64,000 bases of DNA from Rhizobium tropici CIAT 899 (GTDB taxonomy: Bacteria > Pseudomonadota > Alphaproteobacteria > Rhizobiales > Rhizobiaceae). Positions within the stretch are counted from its first letter, which is position 1. Every line of letters starts with the position of its first letter. The position numbers and the translations under genes are program-made. Below the pieces are notes generated by a model, which was not told where the DNA came from, searched no databases, and saw nothing but the letters and a program-made list of their open reading frames with translations. The DNA is taken from contig NC_020059.1 of NCBI RefSeq assembly GCF_000330885.1, forward strand, positions 671,001 to 735,000. The letters are read 5' to 3'. This document shows positions 43,025-54,377 of the stretch, piece after piece.

Positions 43025-43438
43025 ATGGCCGCGTTCGGCAGAGCTAATTCAGGTCAGCATTTCCTTAACAAGGAAGAATCCTTCATGTATGACCGCGAAG
43101 TGCGGTTTCGCATGGAAGACACCATGAATGCCGCCCGCCTCGAATACACTGAAAAGGGCGTGATGAATCTTGCATCGCGCCGCTGCGATATTATCCGTAT
43201 CTCGCAGAGCAGCGCGGTTCTTGCGATCCTCACCCAGTATAATTTGCCGAAGCAGTTCTATCTGGATATTCCTGATGCCCGTATCAGCAAGGTCGGCTGT
43301 GTGCTGATGAAGGTCTTCTCCAACAACACGGTGGAAGTTCGTTTCCTGCGGCTTCTCACGGAGAAGGAAATGAACAAGATCTTCGTCTACAGCACGCATC
43401 CGGCCCACAAGAACCGCGTGCTCGACATCAGATCCTGA
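43025..43438 (+). CDS. Small conserved-looking protein, possible degenerate PilZ
   Basis: The 137-residue protein has an N-terminal arginine-rich region (REVRFRMEDTMNAAR) and a beta-rich body with RRCDIIRISQSSAVLAI and GCVLMKVFSNNTVEVRFL. Spacing is reminiscent of PilZ c-di-GMP receptors, but the D/N-x-S-x-x-G motif is not clean (RISQSSA), so the fold call is uncertain. AGGGG lies nine bases before the ATG. A second in-frame ATG at 43085 also has an AAGGA site. No clear operon partner. Confidence 0.55.
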   Translation: MAAFGRANSGQHFLNKEESFMYDREVRFRMEDTMNAARLEYTEKGVMNLASRRCDIIRISQSSAVLAILTQYNLPKQFYLDIPDARISKVGCVLMKVFSNNTVEVRFLRLLTEKEMNKIFVYSTHPAHKNRVLDIRS

Positions 43439-43484
43439 TCAACGACCCACAAGAAGCGGCTTAGCGCTGCGTTCGGCTGACGGA

Positions 43485-44081
43485 TCAGATTTCCGTGCGC
43501 CATTTTGCGAGCGCATCCTCAAGATACTTGATCAGCGGCAGCCTGCCATTTTCCTGCAGCCATTTGTTGACCGAGAGGCGAAGCGGGCTCACTCCGATCA
43601 TCGAAACCAGCTGCAGACCGTCGCGGTCCCTGGTCGGAAACAATTCGCACAGGGCTTGGTAGGCGATTTGCTCAAGCTGCAAAGAGTTGCCCCGCGAACG
43701 GGCGCGCAAGGTCTCGCTTTGACGTAAAAGCTTGGCAGTCTCCAGAAGCCGCGGCGCTTCCGCCTCGATGCGGGCCACAAGTCCCAGCGTGGCTTGATGA
43801 ACGACCTCGAGCGGACGCCCGGCTGAGGCATTCTCCATGATGCCAATCCGCAGTGCGTCCATATATCGGCGCTGATGCGCCAGAAGAATATCGTCCTTGC
43901 TTTTAAAGTAATAAAAGAAAGTCCGGCGGGAAATCCCGGCCGCAGCCGCAATCTCGTCGATCGTCGTTTCCTGATAGCCTTTCGCGAGAAAGGATTTCAT
44001 TCCGACGTCCGCTATGCGTTGAAAGGTCAGGCGGCGCTTCTGTTCGCGCAGCCCTTCCGGCTTTGAGGTTGCATTATGCAT
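43485..44081 (-). CDS. TetR-family regulator
   Basis: A 198-residue TetR-type repressor. The N-terminal DNA-binding domain has RIADVGMKSFLAKGYQETTI and IAAAAGISRRTFFYYFKSKDDIL. The C-terminal ligand domain is unconserved. It is divergent from the lipoprotein gene at 44367, so that gene or its own promoter is a likely target. A clean operator palindrome was not obvious in the 285-base gap. No effector can be suggested. Confidence 0.9.
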   Translation of the reverse strand: MHNATSKPEGLREQKRRLTFQRIADVGMKSFLAKGYQETTIDEIAAAAGISRRTFFYYFKSKDDILLAHQRRYMDALRIGIMENASAGRPLEVVHQATLGLVARIEAEAPRLLETAKLLRQSETLRARSRGNSLQLEQIAYQALCELFPTRDRDGLQLVSMIGVSPLRLSVNKWLQENGRLPLIKYLEDALAKWRTEI

Positions 44082-44366
44082 CCGGGCATTCTGGCATGAG
44101 TCGCAACGCCGCTCAAATCATCGCCATGCGCTGCGGGCCGTTCTCGGTAATCTCAATCTCTGGTGAAATAAATTCTTCGCTTCGCTCTTCGATTGCCGCA
44201 AATTGGCCGATATTAATATTACACTCAGTGCGATATTTAATGACGATGCTGATGTTCATAACCCGGTGCAGGAGCACAAACATCCATGCCAGCCAATGCA
44301 ATCTCAAATCACGATGGAAGTAAGACCTATGGTCCATCTGCCGCTGAAAGCCATCGGAGGGCTGAT

Positions 44367-45206
44367 ATGTGGTCGATGGCCCTGCTGATGAGCCTGCTGG
44401 GCGGTTGCGCCTCCGCGCCGCTGGATCGGGCGGGATCTTTGCGGTCCTATGAAGGGCTGACCCGATCGGACGGGCTGGTCGCACACTCGCTTCTTAGGGT
44501 AAGCAAGGACGATGTTCTTGCGGCCAAGACTGTGAAGATCATTCCCACCGCCTTTTCGATGCGCGCCGAAAGCGCTGCTTTCACACCCAAACAGCGCGAT
44601 CTCGTCACCAATGCCGTCGATAGAGCGCTTTGTTCCGGATTGAGTGAACGCTTCGCCGTCGTCGGTCTATCTGAGCCGGCGGATTTGACCGTTCGCGCCG
44701 TCGTGACGCAGGTGAAGGCAACCAATGCAACTGCCGTCGGGGTCTCGAAAGTTGCCTCCGTGGGCAAGAGCGTGTTGCTGCCGGGTGTACCGGTGCCCGT
44801 CCCCCGTATTCCGATCGGCATGGGCAGCCTCTCGCTCGAGGCGGAGGCTTTCAATCCCCAGGGTGTACAGAAGGCTGTCATGATCTGGGGACGTGGTGCA
44901 AACGCATTCTTTGATTCGGGCACCATCGCCAAGGAAGGGGATGCCTATAGCCTCGCCGCCAAATTCGGTGGCGATTTCAGTAAGATGCTGGTCAAGGGCA
45001 AGACGCCGTTCGGCGCGGCGCCCTCCTTCCCATCCAGGGCGAAATTGGCGTCACTCGTCGGCCGGGCACCGAAATACGACGCCTGCAAGGTATTCGGGAA
45101 GTCGCCGGGCGTGACAGGCTTCGTGGGCGGGCGCCTCGGCCTTCCGCCGGCATGGACGGACAAGGCTCCGCCGGAAGCAGGAACTGCAGCATCCAAAGCT
45201 CCCTGA
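44367..45206 (+). CDS. DUF3313-like outer-membrane lipoprotein
   Basis: The ATG at 44367 has GGAGG seven bases upstream and yields MWSMALLMSLLGGC, a lipoprotein signal peptide with the lipidated cysteine at residue 14. The 279-residue product has a body with TPKQRDLVTNAVDRALCSGLSERFAVV and LTVRAVVTQVKAT, resembling DUF3313 proteins. It should be anchored in the cell envelope. The frame extends upstream to 44286, but the first in-frame ATGs there lack a lipobox. Function unknown. It diverges from the TetR gene. Confidence 0.8.
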   Translation: MWSMALLMSLLGGCASAPLDRAGSLRSYEGLTRSDGLVAHSLLRVSKDDVLAAKTVKIIPTAFSMRAESAAFTPKQRDLVTNAVDRALCSGLSERFAVVGLSEPADLTVRAVVTQVKATNATAVGVSKVASVGKSVLLPGVPVPVPRIPIGMGSLSLEAEAFNPQGVQKAVMIWGRGANAFFDSGTIAKEGDAYSLAAKFGGDFSKMLVKGKTPFGAAPSFPSRAKLASLVGRAPKYDACKVFGKSPGVTGFVGGRLGLPPAWTDKAPPEAGTAASKAP

Positions 45207-45247
45207 TCAGCCTTCGATGCGGTCCTGCCGAAATCCGGCGGACAATC

Positions 45248-47071
<1,824 letters not shown>

Positions 47072-47239
47072 GGTCGATCTGCCTCCGTCTGTTCTGCGCG
47101 GTGCCCTTGATATCTGCTTCGCCAGAGGGCATGGCGCGGGGTCTAAAAGTCAATGCTTTGCCGCTGCGCCCGAGGGGCACATGGCGCAGCACAGGTTGCT
47201 GTGTCTGTCAGGGTTCGATGACCAGGCCTTCCGGCCGTA

Positions 47240-47938
47240 TCATGGAGCCCAGTAAATCTCGACCGGGGAAGCCGCCCGGCGCAGCATGGCGCGGATCGGC
47301 ATCTCGGTTTCTTCGCCCGGCGCTTCGGCCTTGGCCAAAACATCCTTCTTTCCTTCTCCCTCGATATGGAGCACCAGCAATCGGGCATCCTGAAGGCTGG
47401 AGAAAGTGAACGTCAGCCGCGGCTCGCCGGCACCTTCCGCTTCCATCGTGATGATACCACGCGGGGTATTCGGATCGAGTGCGGTCTTGAGATTGCTGCC
47501 GCCCGGAAAAAAGGAAGCTGTGTGGCCGTCATTGCCCATGCCGAGGATGGCGACATCGAAGGGATGGCCGATAGCCTTGGTCTTTTCGGTGGCAATGACC
47601 GCGGCCTCCTCGACGGAAGCCGCAGCCTGATAGAGCGGAAGGAATTGGGCAGCCGCCGCCTTGTCCTTCAGCAGGTTTTCCTGGACAAGCAGGTGGTTCG
47701 AACGCGGATTGTCCGCCGGCACGAACCGCTCATCGACGAGGGTGACCGTCACCTTGCCCCAGTCGATCGAGTGCGATGACAGCGCTTGGAAAAAGGCCTT
47801 CGGCGTCGAGCCGCCGGAGACCGCGATGCTTGCGGAGCCGCGGACGGTAATCGCAGCCGAAAGCGTTTCGGCCACCTTGTCCGCGAGCTTGCCGGCGAGT
47901 TCGGCACCATTGGCAAAAGCATGCATGTTGGCTGTCAT
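47240..47938 (-). CDS. pgl: Pgl, 6-phosphogluconolactonase
   Basis: Pgl hydrolyses 6-phosphogluconolactone. The 232-residue protein is of the DevB/Pgl type: ASIAVSGGSTPKAFFQAL, VTVTLVDERFVPADNPRSN and ILGMGNDGHTASFFPGG. It is 15 bases from zwf, so the two are probably co-transcribed. Confidence 0.96.
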   Translation of the reverse strand: MTANMHAFANGAELAGKLADKVAETLSAAITVRGSASIAVSGGSTPKAFFQALSSHSIDWGKVTVTLVDERFVPADNPRSNHLLVQENLLKDKAAAAQFLPLYQAAASVEEAAVIATEKTKAIGHPFDVAILGMGNDGHTASFFPGGSNLKTALDPNTPRGIITMEAEGAGEPRLTFTFSSLQDARLLVLHIEGEGKKDVLAKAEAPGEETEMPIRAMLRRAASPVEIYWAP

Positions 47939-47953
47939 CGTTGTCGTCCCGGT

Positions 47954-49429
47954 TTAGATATCGTCGTGCCAGGTGCGGCCGTCACGCTCGATGAGCGCAA
48001 TGGCCTGGCTCGGACCCCAGGTGCCGGCCGTATAGCCCTGCACCTGCTGGCCGGCGTGTTCCCAACCCTTGAGGATCGGGTCCACCCACTTCCATGCGGC
48101 TTCCACTTCGTCGCGGCGCATGAACAGCGTCTGGTTGGAGCGGATGACGTCCATCAGCAGGCGCTCGTAGGCATCCGGATTGCGGACGTTGAAGGCAGAG
48201 GCGAAGCTCATGTCGAGCGAGACGTTGCGCAGGCGCATGCCGCCCGGACCCGGGTCTTTGATCATCAGCGACTGCTTGACGCCTTCGTCCGGCTGCAGGC
48301 GGATGATGAGCTGGTTGGCGACGATGCGGCCGGCGGCCTGATCGAAGATGGTGTGCGGAATGTGCTTGAAGGTGATGACGATCTCCGACATGCGGCCGGC
48401 AAGGCGCTTGCCGGTGCGGATGTAGAAGGGAACGCCCGCCCAGCGCCAGTTGCCGATCTCGGCCTTGATGGCGACGAAGGTTTCGGTGTTGGAAACGCCG
48501 CCTTCCAGCTCGTCGAGGTAGCCCTTGACCGGGCCACCTGCCGAAGCGCCGGCGCGATACTGACCACGAACGGTCGCCTGCTCGACGTTCGAAGCGTCGA
48601 TCGGCTTCAGCGCGCGCAGAACCTTGAGCTTCTCGTCGCGAACGGCTTCCGAATCCATGGAGGAGGGGATTTCCATTGCGGTCAGGCAAAGCAGCTGCAG
48701 GATGTGGTTCTGTACCATGTCGCGCAGGGCGCCAGCCGTGTCGTAATAGCCGGCGCGGCCTTCGAGGCCGACCGATTCCGCCACCGTGATCTGCACGTGG
48801 TCGATGTGGTTGGCGTTCCACAGCGGCTCGTAGAGGGCGTTGGCAAAGCGCAGCGCCATCAGGTTCTGCACGGTTTCCTTGCCGAGATAATGGTCGATGC
48901 GGAAGATCTGCTCTTCCTTGAAGACCTTGCCGATGGTGTCGTTGAGCTGCAGAGCTGAGGCAAGATCGCGGCCGATCGGCTTTTCGACGACGATGCGGGT
49001 CTGTTTGGTGATCAGCTTGTGATCGTGGATCTTCTGCGAGATGTCGCCGAAGATGCCCGGAGCGACAGCGAGATAGAAGGCGCGCACGCGCTCCTTGCCT
49101 TCGTCCAGGATCTTCTTGAGCTGATCCCAGCCGGCATCGCTGCGAGCGTCGACGGGCACGTAGAACAGGCGAGCCAGGAACTTCTTGACCTCGGCGTCGT
49201 CATATTCGCCCTTCTTCAGGTGTTCCTTGAGGGCGGCATCTGCAAATTTGCGGTATTCTTCATTGGAAAGCGCGCTGCGCGAAGCGCCGATGATGCGCGT
49301 CGGCTCGGAAAACTGGCCTTCGACCTGACGATGGTAAAGAGCGGGCAGGAGCTTGCGTTCGGCAAGGTCGCCGCTGCCGCCGAAAACGACATAATCAAAT
49401 GGTTCAACGGGAATGATCTGGCTGCTCAT
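47954..49429 (-). CDS. zwf: Zwf, glucose-6-phosphate dehydrogenase
   Basis: Zwf oxidises glucose 6-phosphate, giving NADPH and the lactone that Pgl hydrolyses. The 491-residue protein has the nucleotide-binding FGGSGDLAERKLLPALY near the start, RIVVEKPIGRDLASA and the active-site FRIDHYLGKETVQN. It is the first gene of the zwf-pgl-edd run. The upstream 60 bases contain an AT-rich inverted repeat (49463-49486), a possible control site; a regulator is not visible. Confidence 0.97.
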   Translation of the reverse strand: MSSQIIPVEPFDYVVFGGSGDLAERKLLPALYHRQVEGQFSEPTRIIGASRSALSNEEYRKFADAALKEHLKKGEYDDAEVKKFLARLFYVPVDARSDAGWDQLKKILDEGKERVRAFYLAVAPGIFGDISQKIHDHKLITKQTRIVVEKPIGRDLASALQLNDTIGKVFKEEQIFRIDHYLGKETVQNLMALRFANALYEPLWNANHIDHVQITVAESVGLEGRAGYYDTAGALRDMVQNHILQLLCLTAMEIPSSMDSEAVRDEKLKVLRALKPIDASNVEQATVRGQYRAGASAGGPVKGYLDELEGGVSNTETFVAIKAEIGNWRWAGVPFYIRTGKRLAGRMSEIVITFKHIPHTIFDQAAGRIVANQLIIRLQPDEGVKQSLMIKDPGPGGMRLRNVSLDMSFASAFNVRNPDAYERLLMDVIRSNQTLFMRRDEVEAAWKWVDPILKGWEHAGQQVQGYTAGTWGPSQAIALIERDGRTWHDDI

Positions 49430-49561
49430 GAGCTATCTCTCAATCGGTCTTGGTTGAGGCCCCTTTTAATCTAATCGATTTAAAAAGGCCAGTGTGCATC
49501 GCAAAAATCAGATGCGGCTTTTTAGAGCGGATTGCCGGCGGAAGAAATCATCCTCCGGTTT

Positions 49562-50860
49562 TTAAAACCTGTCGCGCAACGCAAACCACGAGAGCGCCAG
49601 GAACAGCAGAGGCGCCCGCATGCGCGCACCGCCGGGGAAGGGCGGTATGCTCAGCTCTCTGAAGAGATGAAGTTCATCCGCGTTCCCGAGAACCGTTTTC
49701 GCATAGAGTTTACCGCAATAATTTGACAGCATCACCCCATGGCCGGAATAGCCGCCGATGGAAGTGACACCCGGCATGACCTCGCGCACGAAGGGCTGCC
49801 TCGGCATGGTGATGCCGACCGAGCCGCCCCAGGCATAATCGATGCCGATATCGCCGAGAGCCGGATAGATTTCGGTGATCTGCCGACGGATGTGCTGCGT
49901 TATGTCGCGCGGATTGTCCGCCGTATAGGCCTCGCGCCCGCCGAACAGCAGGCGGCCATCCTTGGATTTGCGGAAATAGCGCACGACGAATCGCGAATCG
50001 GCGACGGCCTCGTTGCCGGGCAGCACCGCCGGAAAGCGATCGAGCGGTTCGGTCGCACCGATGAAGGAGCGGATCGGCATGACGTGACTTGCCGTCACCG
50101 GCTCCAGATTGCCGATATAGCCGTTGCAGGCGATCAGCACCCGGTCGGCTGTGATCTCGCCGCCATCCGTTTCGACGATCGTCTTGCCGCTGGCTTGCCG
50201 AAAACCCTTCGCCTTGGTCATTTCAAAGAGCGACGCACCGGCCTCGGCCGCGACGCGGGCAAGGCCGATGAGCAGTTTCAGGGGATGGATATGGCCCGTG
50301 CCCGTATCCCGAACACCATAGAGATAGAACGACGACCCCAGCCGCTCCTGGGTTTCGGCCTCATCCATGAACCTCATGTGAGGATAGCCATAGCGGGTCG
50401 CTGCGATCTCCGCACTGTCCATATAGTCACGCTTGTAGCTGCGCTTGTGCGTGACATTCATCTGGCCGGGCAAGAAATCGATGTCGATGCCATGCTCGGC
50501 GGAGAAATCGAGAAGATGCCGCTTGGCGTCCTCGGCCAGATCGAACAGGGCTTTGGAGCGTTCATAGCCGATCTTCTCTTCCATCTCTTCCGGCCACCAG
50601 CGCTGGCCGGTGCCGAGCTGGCCGCCGTTGCGGCCGGAGGCGCCGTCGCCGAAGCGGTTGGCATCGATCAGCACGACCTCCGCGCCACCTTTGGCAAGAT
50701 TGTAGGCGGCCTGAAGACCGGTATAGCCGCCACCGATAATCGCGACATCCGCGCGGCGCGAGCCGTCGAGCTTCGGATAGCTCGCACGCGGGCCAACGGT
50801 CGCCTGATAGAAGGAAAGACCCGGTGCGATCGGGCTCTGCCATGTTTCCTGCAATGTCAT
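49562..50860 (-). CDS. puuB: FAD-dependent amine oxidase (gamma-glutamylputrescine oxidase type)
   Basis: A 432-residue flavoenzyme of the D-amino-acid oxidase fold. The N-terminal FAD motif is DVAIIGGGYTGLQAAYNLAKGGAEV, followed by SGRNGGQLGTGQ. C-terminal segments include WGGSVGITMPRQPF and GYSGHGVMLSNYCGK. In the Puu pathway, PuuB oxidises gamma-glutamylputrescine made by PuuA. It lies 12 bases downstream of a glutamine-synthetase-like gene, as in known puu clusters, so I use the symbol tentatively. Related enzymes act on other amines. Confidence 0.75.
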   Translation of the reverse strand: MTLQETWQSPIAPGLSFYQATVGPRASYPKLDGSRRADVAIIGGGYTGLQAAYNLAKGGAEVVLIDANRFGDGASGRNGGQLGTGQRWWPEEMEEKIGYERSKALFDLAEDAKRHLLDFSAEHGIDIDFLPGQMNVTHKRSYKRDYMDSAEIAATRYGYPHMRFMDEAETQERLGSSFYLYGVRDTGTGHIHPLKLLIGLARVAAEAGASLFEMTKAKGFRQASGKTIVETDGGEITADRVLIACNGYIGNLEPVTASHVMPIRSFIGATEPLDRFPAVLPGNEAVADSRFVVRYFRKSKDGRLLFGGREAYTADNPRDITQHIRRQITEIYPALGDIGIDYAWGGSVGITMPRQPFVREVMPGVTSIGGYSGHGVMLSNYCGKLYAKTVLGNADELHLFRELSIPPFPGGARMRAPLLFLALSWFALRDRF

Positions 50861-50872
50861 GGGCGATCTCCT

Positions 50873-52309
50873 TCACACGTTGAGCAGAAGGAATTCCCGC
50901 TCCCACGGGCTGATCACCTGCATGAAGGTTTCGAATTCGCCACGCTTGACGCCGGCATAGATGTCGATGAAGTCCTTGCCGAGCACCTCCTCGAAGGCCG
51001 GCTCGTCCTCAAGCAGCGCAATGGCTTCCAGAAGGCCGCGCGGCAGGTCGATCGAGCCTTCATTGGCCGAATCCTCGGTCGGCGCGGTGGGTTCCACCTT
51101 TTTCATGATGCCGAGCAGGCCGGAGGCGAGCGAGGCGGCGAGCGCCAGATAGGGATTGGCGTCGGAGCTCGGCAGCCGGTTCTCGACGCGCCGGGCCTGC
51201 GGATCGGAAACGGGAACGCGGAAGGCCGTGGTGCGGTTGTCGTAGCCCCAGGCGTTGTTGACCGGGCACGACATGTTCGGCGCCAGCCGTCGATAGGAAT
51301 TCACATAGGGCGCGAGCATGGCGAGCGCATTCGGAACGTAGCGCTGCATGCCGCCGATGAAATGAAAGAACTCCTGCGAAGGGCTGCCGTCCGGATTGGT
51401 GAAGACGTTCTTGCCGGTCTCGATGTTCACGACCGACTGATGGATATGCATCGCCGAGCCGGCCTGGCTCTGCATCGGCTTGGCCATGAAGGTCGCGTAG
51501 ATGCCGTGCTTCAGCGCCGCCTCGCGAATGGTGCGCTTGAACATGAACACCTGGTCGGCCAGTTCGATCGGGTCGCCGTGGCGCAGGTTGATCTCGAGCT
51601 GCGCCGGACCCTCTTCATGGATCAGCGTATCGATCTCGAGGCCCTGCTTCTCCGAGAAATGGTAGATGTCATCGATCAGTTCGTCGAACTCGTTGATGCC
51701 GGCGATCGAATAGCCCTGCCCGCCGAGGATCGAGCGGCCGGAGCGGCCCTTCGGCGGGTGCAGCGGATAGTCCGGATCGTCATTCTTGGCGACGAGATAG
51801 AACTCGATTTCCGGCGCCACCACGGGCTTCCACCCGCGCTCGCGATAGAGCCCCATGATCCGCTTCAATAGATTGCGCGGCGTGTAGGACACCGCATGTC
51901 CCTCGGAATTGACGATATCGCAGATCACCTGCGCCGTCGGATCGCTCTCCCAGGGCACGACCGAAAGCGTCGAAAGGTCCGGCACCAGCTTCAGATCGCT
52001 GTCGCGCGGTTCGTAACGGAAGCTTTCGGTTTCCTCCGGATACTCGCCGGAAATCGTATGGCGATAGATCGCCGAGGGCAGCGCCAGCGACGTGTTGGAG
52101 GTGAATTTCGACGTCGGCATCATCTTGCCGCGCGGCACGCCGGCGAGATCAGGCGTGATGCATTCTATGTCCTCAATCCCGCGTGCCCGCAGCCATTGCG
52201 CCGCTTCCTTCCAGTTTGCCACGCCGCGTGCCGATCTCAGAGAAGGAGGTACTGTAGGAGCTTTCGAGACGGGTATGGAAGCTTTCAGCGGGGTCTTTCT
52301 CGCGGGCAT
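50873..52309 (-). CDS. puuA: Glutamine-synthetase-like gamma-glutamylpolyamine synthetase
   Basis: The 478-residue enzyme is GlnA-like: PEIEFYLVAKND, HEEGPAQLEINL, PMQSQAGSAMHIHQS, NSYRRLAPNMSCPVN and ENRLPSSDANPYLA. The ATP and glutamate signature regions are present, while the N-terminal extension (residues 1-30) is of low complexity. Its partner is the FAD oxidase, so gamma-glutamylputrescine synthetase (PuuA) is the best reading, and a polyamine transporter lies 6 kb away. A similar enzyme acting on another amine is possible. The start has no strong ribosome site. Confidence 0.75.
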   Translation of the reverse strand: MPARKTPLKASIPVSKAPTVPPSLRSARGVANWKEAAQWLRARGIEDIECITPDLAGVPRGKMMPTSKFTSNTSLALPSAIYRHTISGEYPEETESFRYEPRDSDLKLVPDLSTLSVVPWESDPTAQVICDIVNSEGHAVSYTPRNLLKRIMGLYRERGWKPVVAPEIEFYLVAKNDDPDYPLHPPKGRSGRSILGGQGYSIAGINEFDELIDDIYHFSEKQGLEIDTLIHEEGPAQLEINLRHGDPIELADQVFMFKRTIREAALKHGIYATFMAKPMQSQAGSAMHIHQSVVNIETGKNVFTNPDGSPSQEFFHFIGGMQRYVPNALAMLAPYVNSYRRLAPNMSCPVNNAWGYDNRTTAFRVPVSDPQARRVENRLPSSDANPYLALAASLASGLLGIMKKVEPTAPTEDSANEGSIDLPRGLLEAIALLEDEPAFEEVLGKDFIDIYAGVKRGEFETFMQVISPWEREFLLLNV

Positions 52310-52445
52310 AAAACACCGTATTTGGGTTGATCGACGACTGCATCATAACTGCAGTTTGCCAATTGGCGAGGGGGAAACCGCTCGGACTTTCGCCGTATGA
52401 TGGAAACATGACGAGAGAGCGCGGCGAAGAATAAAGGGCTAAAGC

Positions 52446-53627
52446 GTGGCTGGCAGATATGATGTGATCGTCCTCGGTGCGGGTGCGGCAGGCATGATGT
52501 GCGCCATCCGCGCCGGCCGGCGCGGGCGGTCCGTCCTCGTGCTTGATCACGCCGCGGCGCCGGGCGAAAAGATCCGCATTTCCGGCGGCGGCCGCTGCAA
52601 TTTCACTAACATCCATGCCGGCCCGAAGAACTTCCTCTCCGCCAATCCGCACTTCGCCAAATCGGCGCTCGCCCGTTTCACACCGCAGGATTTCATCGCC
52701 ATGGTCGAACGCCATGGCATCGCCTGGCATGAGAAGACGCTCGGCCAGCTCTTCTGCGACAACAGCGCCAAGGACATCATCCGCATGCTCACAGACGAGA
52801 TGCGCGAAGCGGGCGCGCAACTGCGATTGCGAACGGAAATCGGTGATATCGAGCAAATTGCCGGCGGTTATCGCGTCAGCACCTCGGAAGGCGCCTTCGA
52901 AGCATCCTCGCTGGTCCTCGCTACCGGCGGCAAATCCATTCCCAAGATGGGCGCCACCGGCTTTGCCTATCGCATCGCCGAGCAATTCGGGTTGCCTATA
53001 GTCGAAACCCGACCAGGCCTCGTGCCGCTGACACTCGATCCACAATTGCTTCAGCGCCTCGCGCCGCTTTCGGGCATTGCTGCGCCCGCCGAGATCCGCC
53101 ATGGCAAGACGGCGTTCCGCGAAGCCCTGCTCTTTACCCATCGCGGCCTCAGCGGCCCCGCCATCCTGCAGATTTCCTCCTATTGGCGGGAGGGTGAGGA
53201 GATCACGGTCGTGATCGAGCCCGACATCGATGTGTTTGCGCTTCTCAAGAAAGCCAAGCAGATGAATGGCCGACAATCGGCGCAGACCGTTCTTGCGGAA
53301 ATCCTGCCGAAGCGGCTGGCCCAGCATGTCGTCGAGAACGAAGGCATCTCTGGCAACATGGCCGATCAATCCGACAAGCGCCTGCAGCAGCTCGCGGCAG
53401 CCATCCAGTCATGGAGCGTCAAACCCTCGGGCTCCGAAGGCTATCGCACGGCGGAGGTGACGCTGGGCGGCATCGACACGAACTGCCTCGATTCGCGGAC
53501 GATGCAGGTAAAGACCATTCCCGGCCTCTTCTTCATCGGCGAATGCGTCGATGTGACCGGCTGGCTCGGCGGCTACAATTTCCAATGGGCGTGGGCTTCC
53601 GGCCATGTCGCCGGCGAGGCGGCCTGA
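52446..53627 (+). CDS. HI0933-type NAD(P)/FAD-dependent oxidoreductase
   Basis: The 393-residue protein has an N-terminal Rossmann motif (VIVLGAGAAGMMCAIRAGRRGRSVLVLD), the family motif KIRISGGGRCNFTN, GKSIPKMGATGFAYRIA and a C-terminal GLFFIGECVDVTGWLGGYNFQWAWASG. It belongs to the HI0933/aminoacetone oxidase-like family, whose substrates are mostly unknown. The GTG at 52446 is preceded by AAGGG. It is divergent from the GS-like gene. Confidence 0.88.
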   Translation: MAGRYDVIVLGAGAAGMMCAIRAGRRGRSVLVLDHAAAPGEKIRISGGGRCNFTNIHAGPKNFLSANPHFAKSALARFTPQDFIAMVERHGIAWHEKTLGQLFCDNSAKDIIRMLTDEMREAGAQLRLRTEIGDIEQIAGGYRVSTSEGAFEASSLVLATGGKSIPKMGATGFAYRIAEQFGLPIVETRPGLVPLTLDPQLLQRLAPLSGIAAPAEIRHGKTAFREALLFTHRGLSGPAILQISSYWREGEEITVVIEPDIDVFALLKKAKQMNGRQSAQTVLAEILPKRLAQHVVENEGISGNMADQSDKRLQQLAAAIQSWSVKPSGSEGYRTAEVTLGGIDTNCLDSRTMQVKTIPGLFFIGECVDVTGWLGGYNFQWAWASGHVAGEAA

Positions 53628-53699
53628 ATTGACCTTGCCAACAGGCCGCGAAACGGGCAAAGAGCACCTCCAGCGCGAAAATACTCAATGGAGACAATC

Positions 53700-54212
53700 A
53701 TGACGTTTAAGGCTCTGATATTCCGCGGCACAGTTCTTTCAGGTATCGTTACGGCCATGGCGATGCCACTTGGCACGCTTGCCGTCACGGCGTCCGATGC
53801 GAGCGCTGCTTCTGCGCAGTGCAAGAAGCTGGATCCAAACGGTCAGGATGCGGGTGGCGATACGAATTTCGCCATTGCGATCCGCGACAAGAAAGGCGAT
53901 GTCGTCAAGAAGATGCTGGCATGCGGCGCCAAGCTGGACATGAAGACGACGGAGGGCTGGTATCCGCTCCATACCGCGGCCTATTACGGTCCTCCCGAAA
54001 TGATTGATTTGCTGGTTTCCAAGGGCGCCAACGTCAACGCGCCCGGCGATTACGATGGCTGGACACCGTTGCACATGGCGAGCCAGCAGGATGATCCGGC
54101 CGTCGTCAAGGCATTGTTGAAGAATGGCGCCGACAAGACCATCAAGTCTGCCTCCGGCAAGACGGCTGCGGAAACGGCGACGGATCCTGCAATCGCTGCA
54201 TTGTTGAAGTAG
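53700..54212 (+). CDS. Secreted ankyrin-repeat protein
   Basis: The 170-residue protein starts with a signal peptide (MTFKALIFRG, hydrophobic core, cleavage near ASA-AS). About four ankyrin repeats follow: NFAIAIRDKKGDVVKKML, GWYPLHTAAYYGPPEMIDLL, GWTPLHMASQQDDPAVVKALL and a half repeat. The ATG at 53700 has GGAG six bases upstream. Periplasmic ankyrin proteins often bind partner proteins; no partner is visible here. Confidence 0.85.
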   Translation: MTFKALIFRGTVLSGIVTAMAMPLGTLAVTASDASAASAQCKKLDPNGQDAGGDTNFAIAIRDKKGDVVKKMLACGAKLDMKTTEGWYPLHTAAYYGPPEMIDLLVSKGANVNAPGDYDGWTPLHMASQQDDPAVVKALLKNGADKTIKSASGKTAAETATDPAIAALLK

Positions 54213-54245
54213 CGCGCTTCGGCCACAATTCCCGCATCTATTACG

Positions 54246-54280
54246 GTTAGCCGCGAGGCTTGCGGCTAACCTCTGGTTTT
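54246..54280 (+). terminator. Hairpin after the ankyrin gene
   Basis: GTTAGCCGC and GCGGCTAAC form a perfect 9-bp stem with a seven-base loop, followed by CTCTGGTTTTC. It lies 34 bases after the stop. Confidence 0.7.
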
Positions 54281-54377
54281 CACGTTTTCTTTTCCTACAT
54301 TTCTGTTTTGTATATTGCCTGTTGCGAAAACGGCCCTTTGCCGGTTATCGTGTCAGTGCGAAAATGGGAATATACTC

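Noticed and set aside
49739..51871. 710-codon plus-strand frame across the oxidase and GS-like genes
   Set aside because: It overlaps two convincing minus-strand enzymes and has shadow-type composition rich in Arg, Gly and Ala without a recognisable domain.
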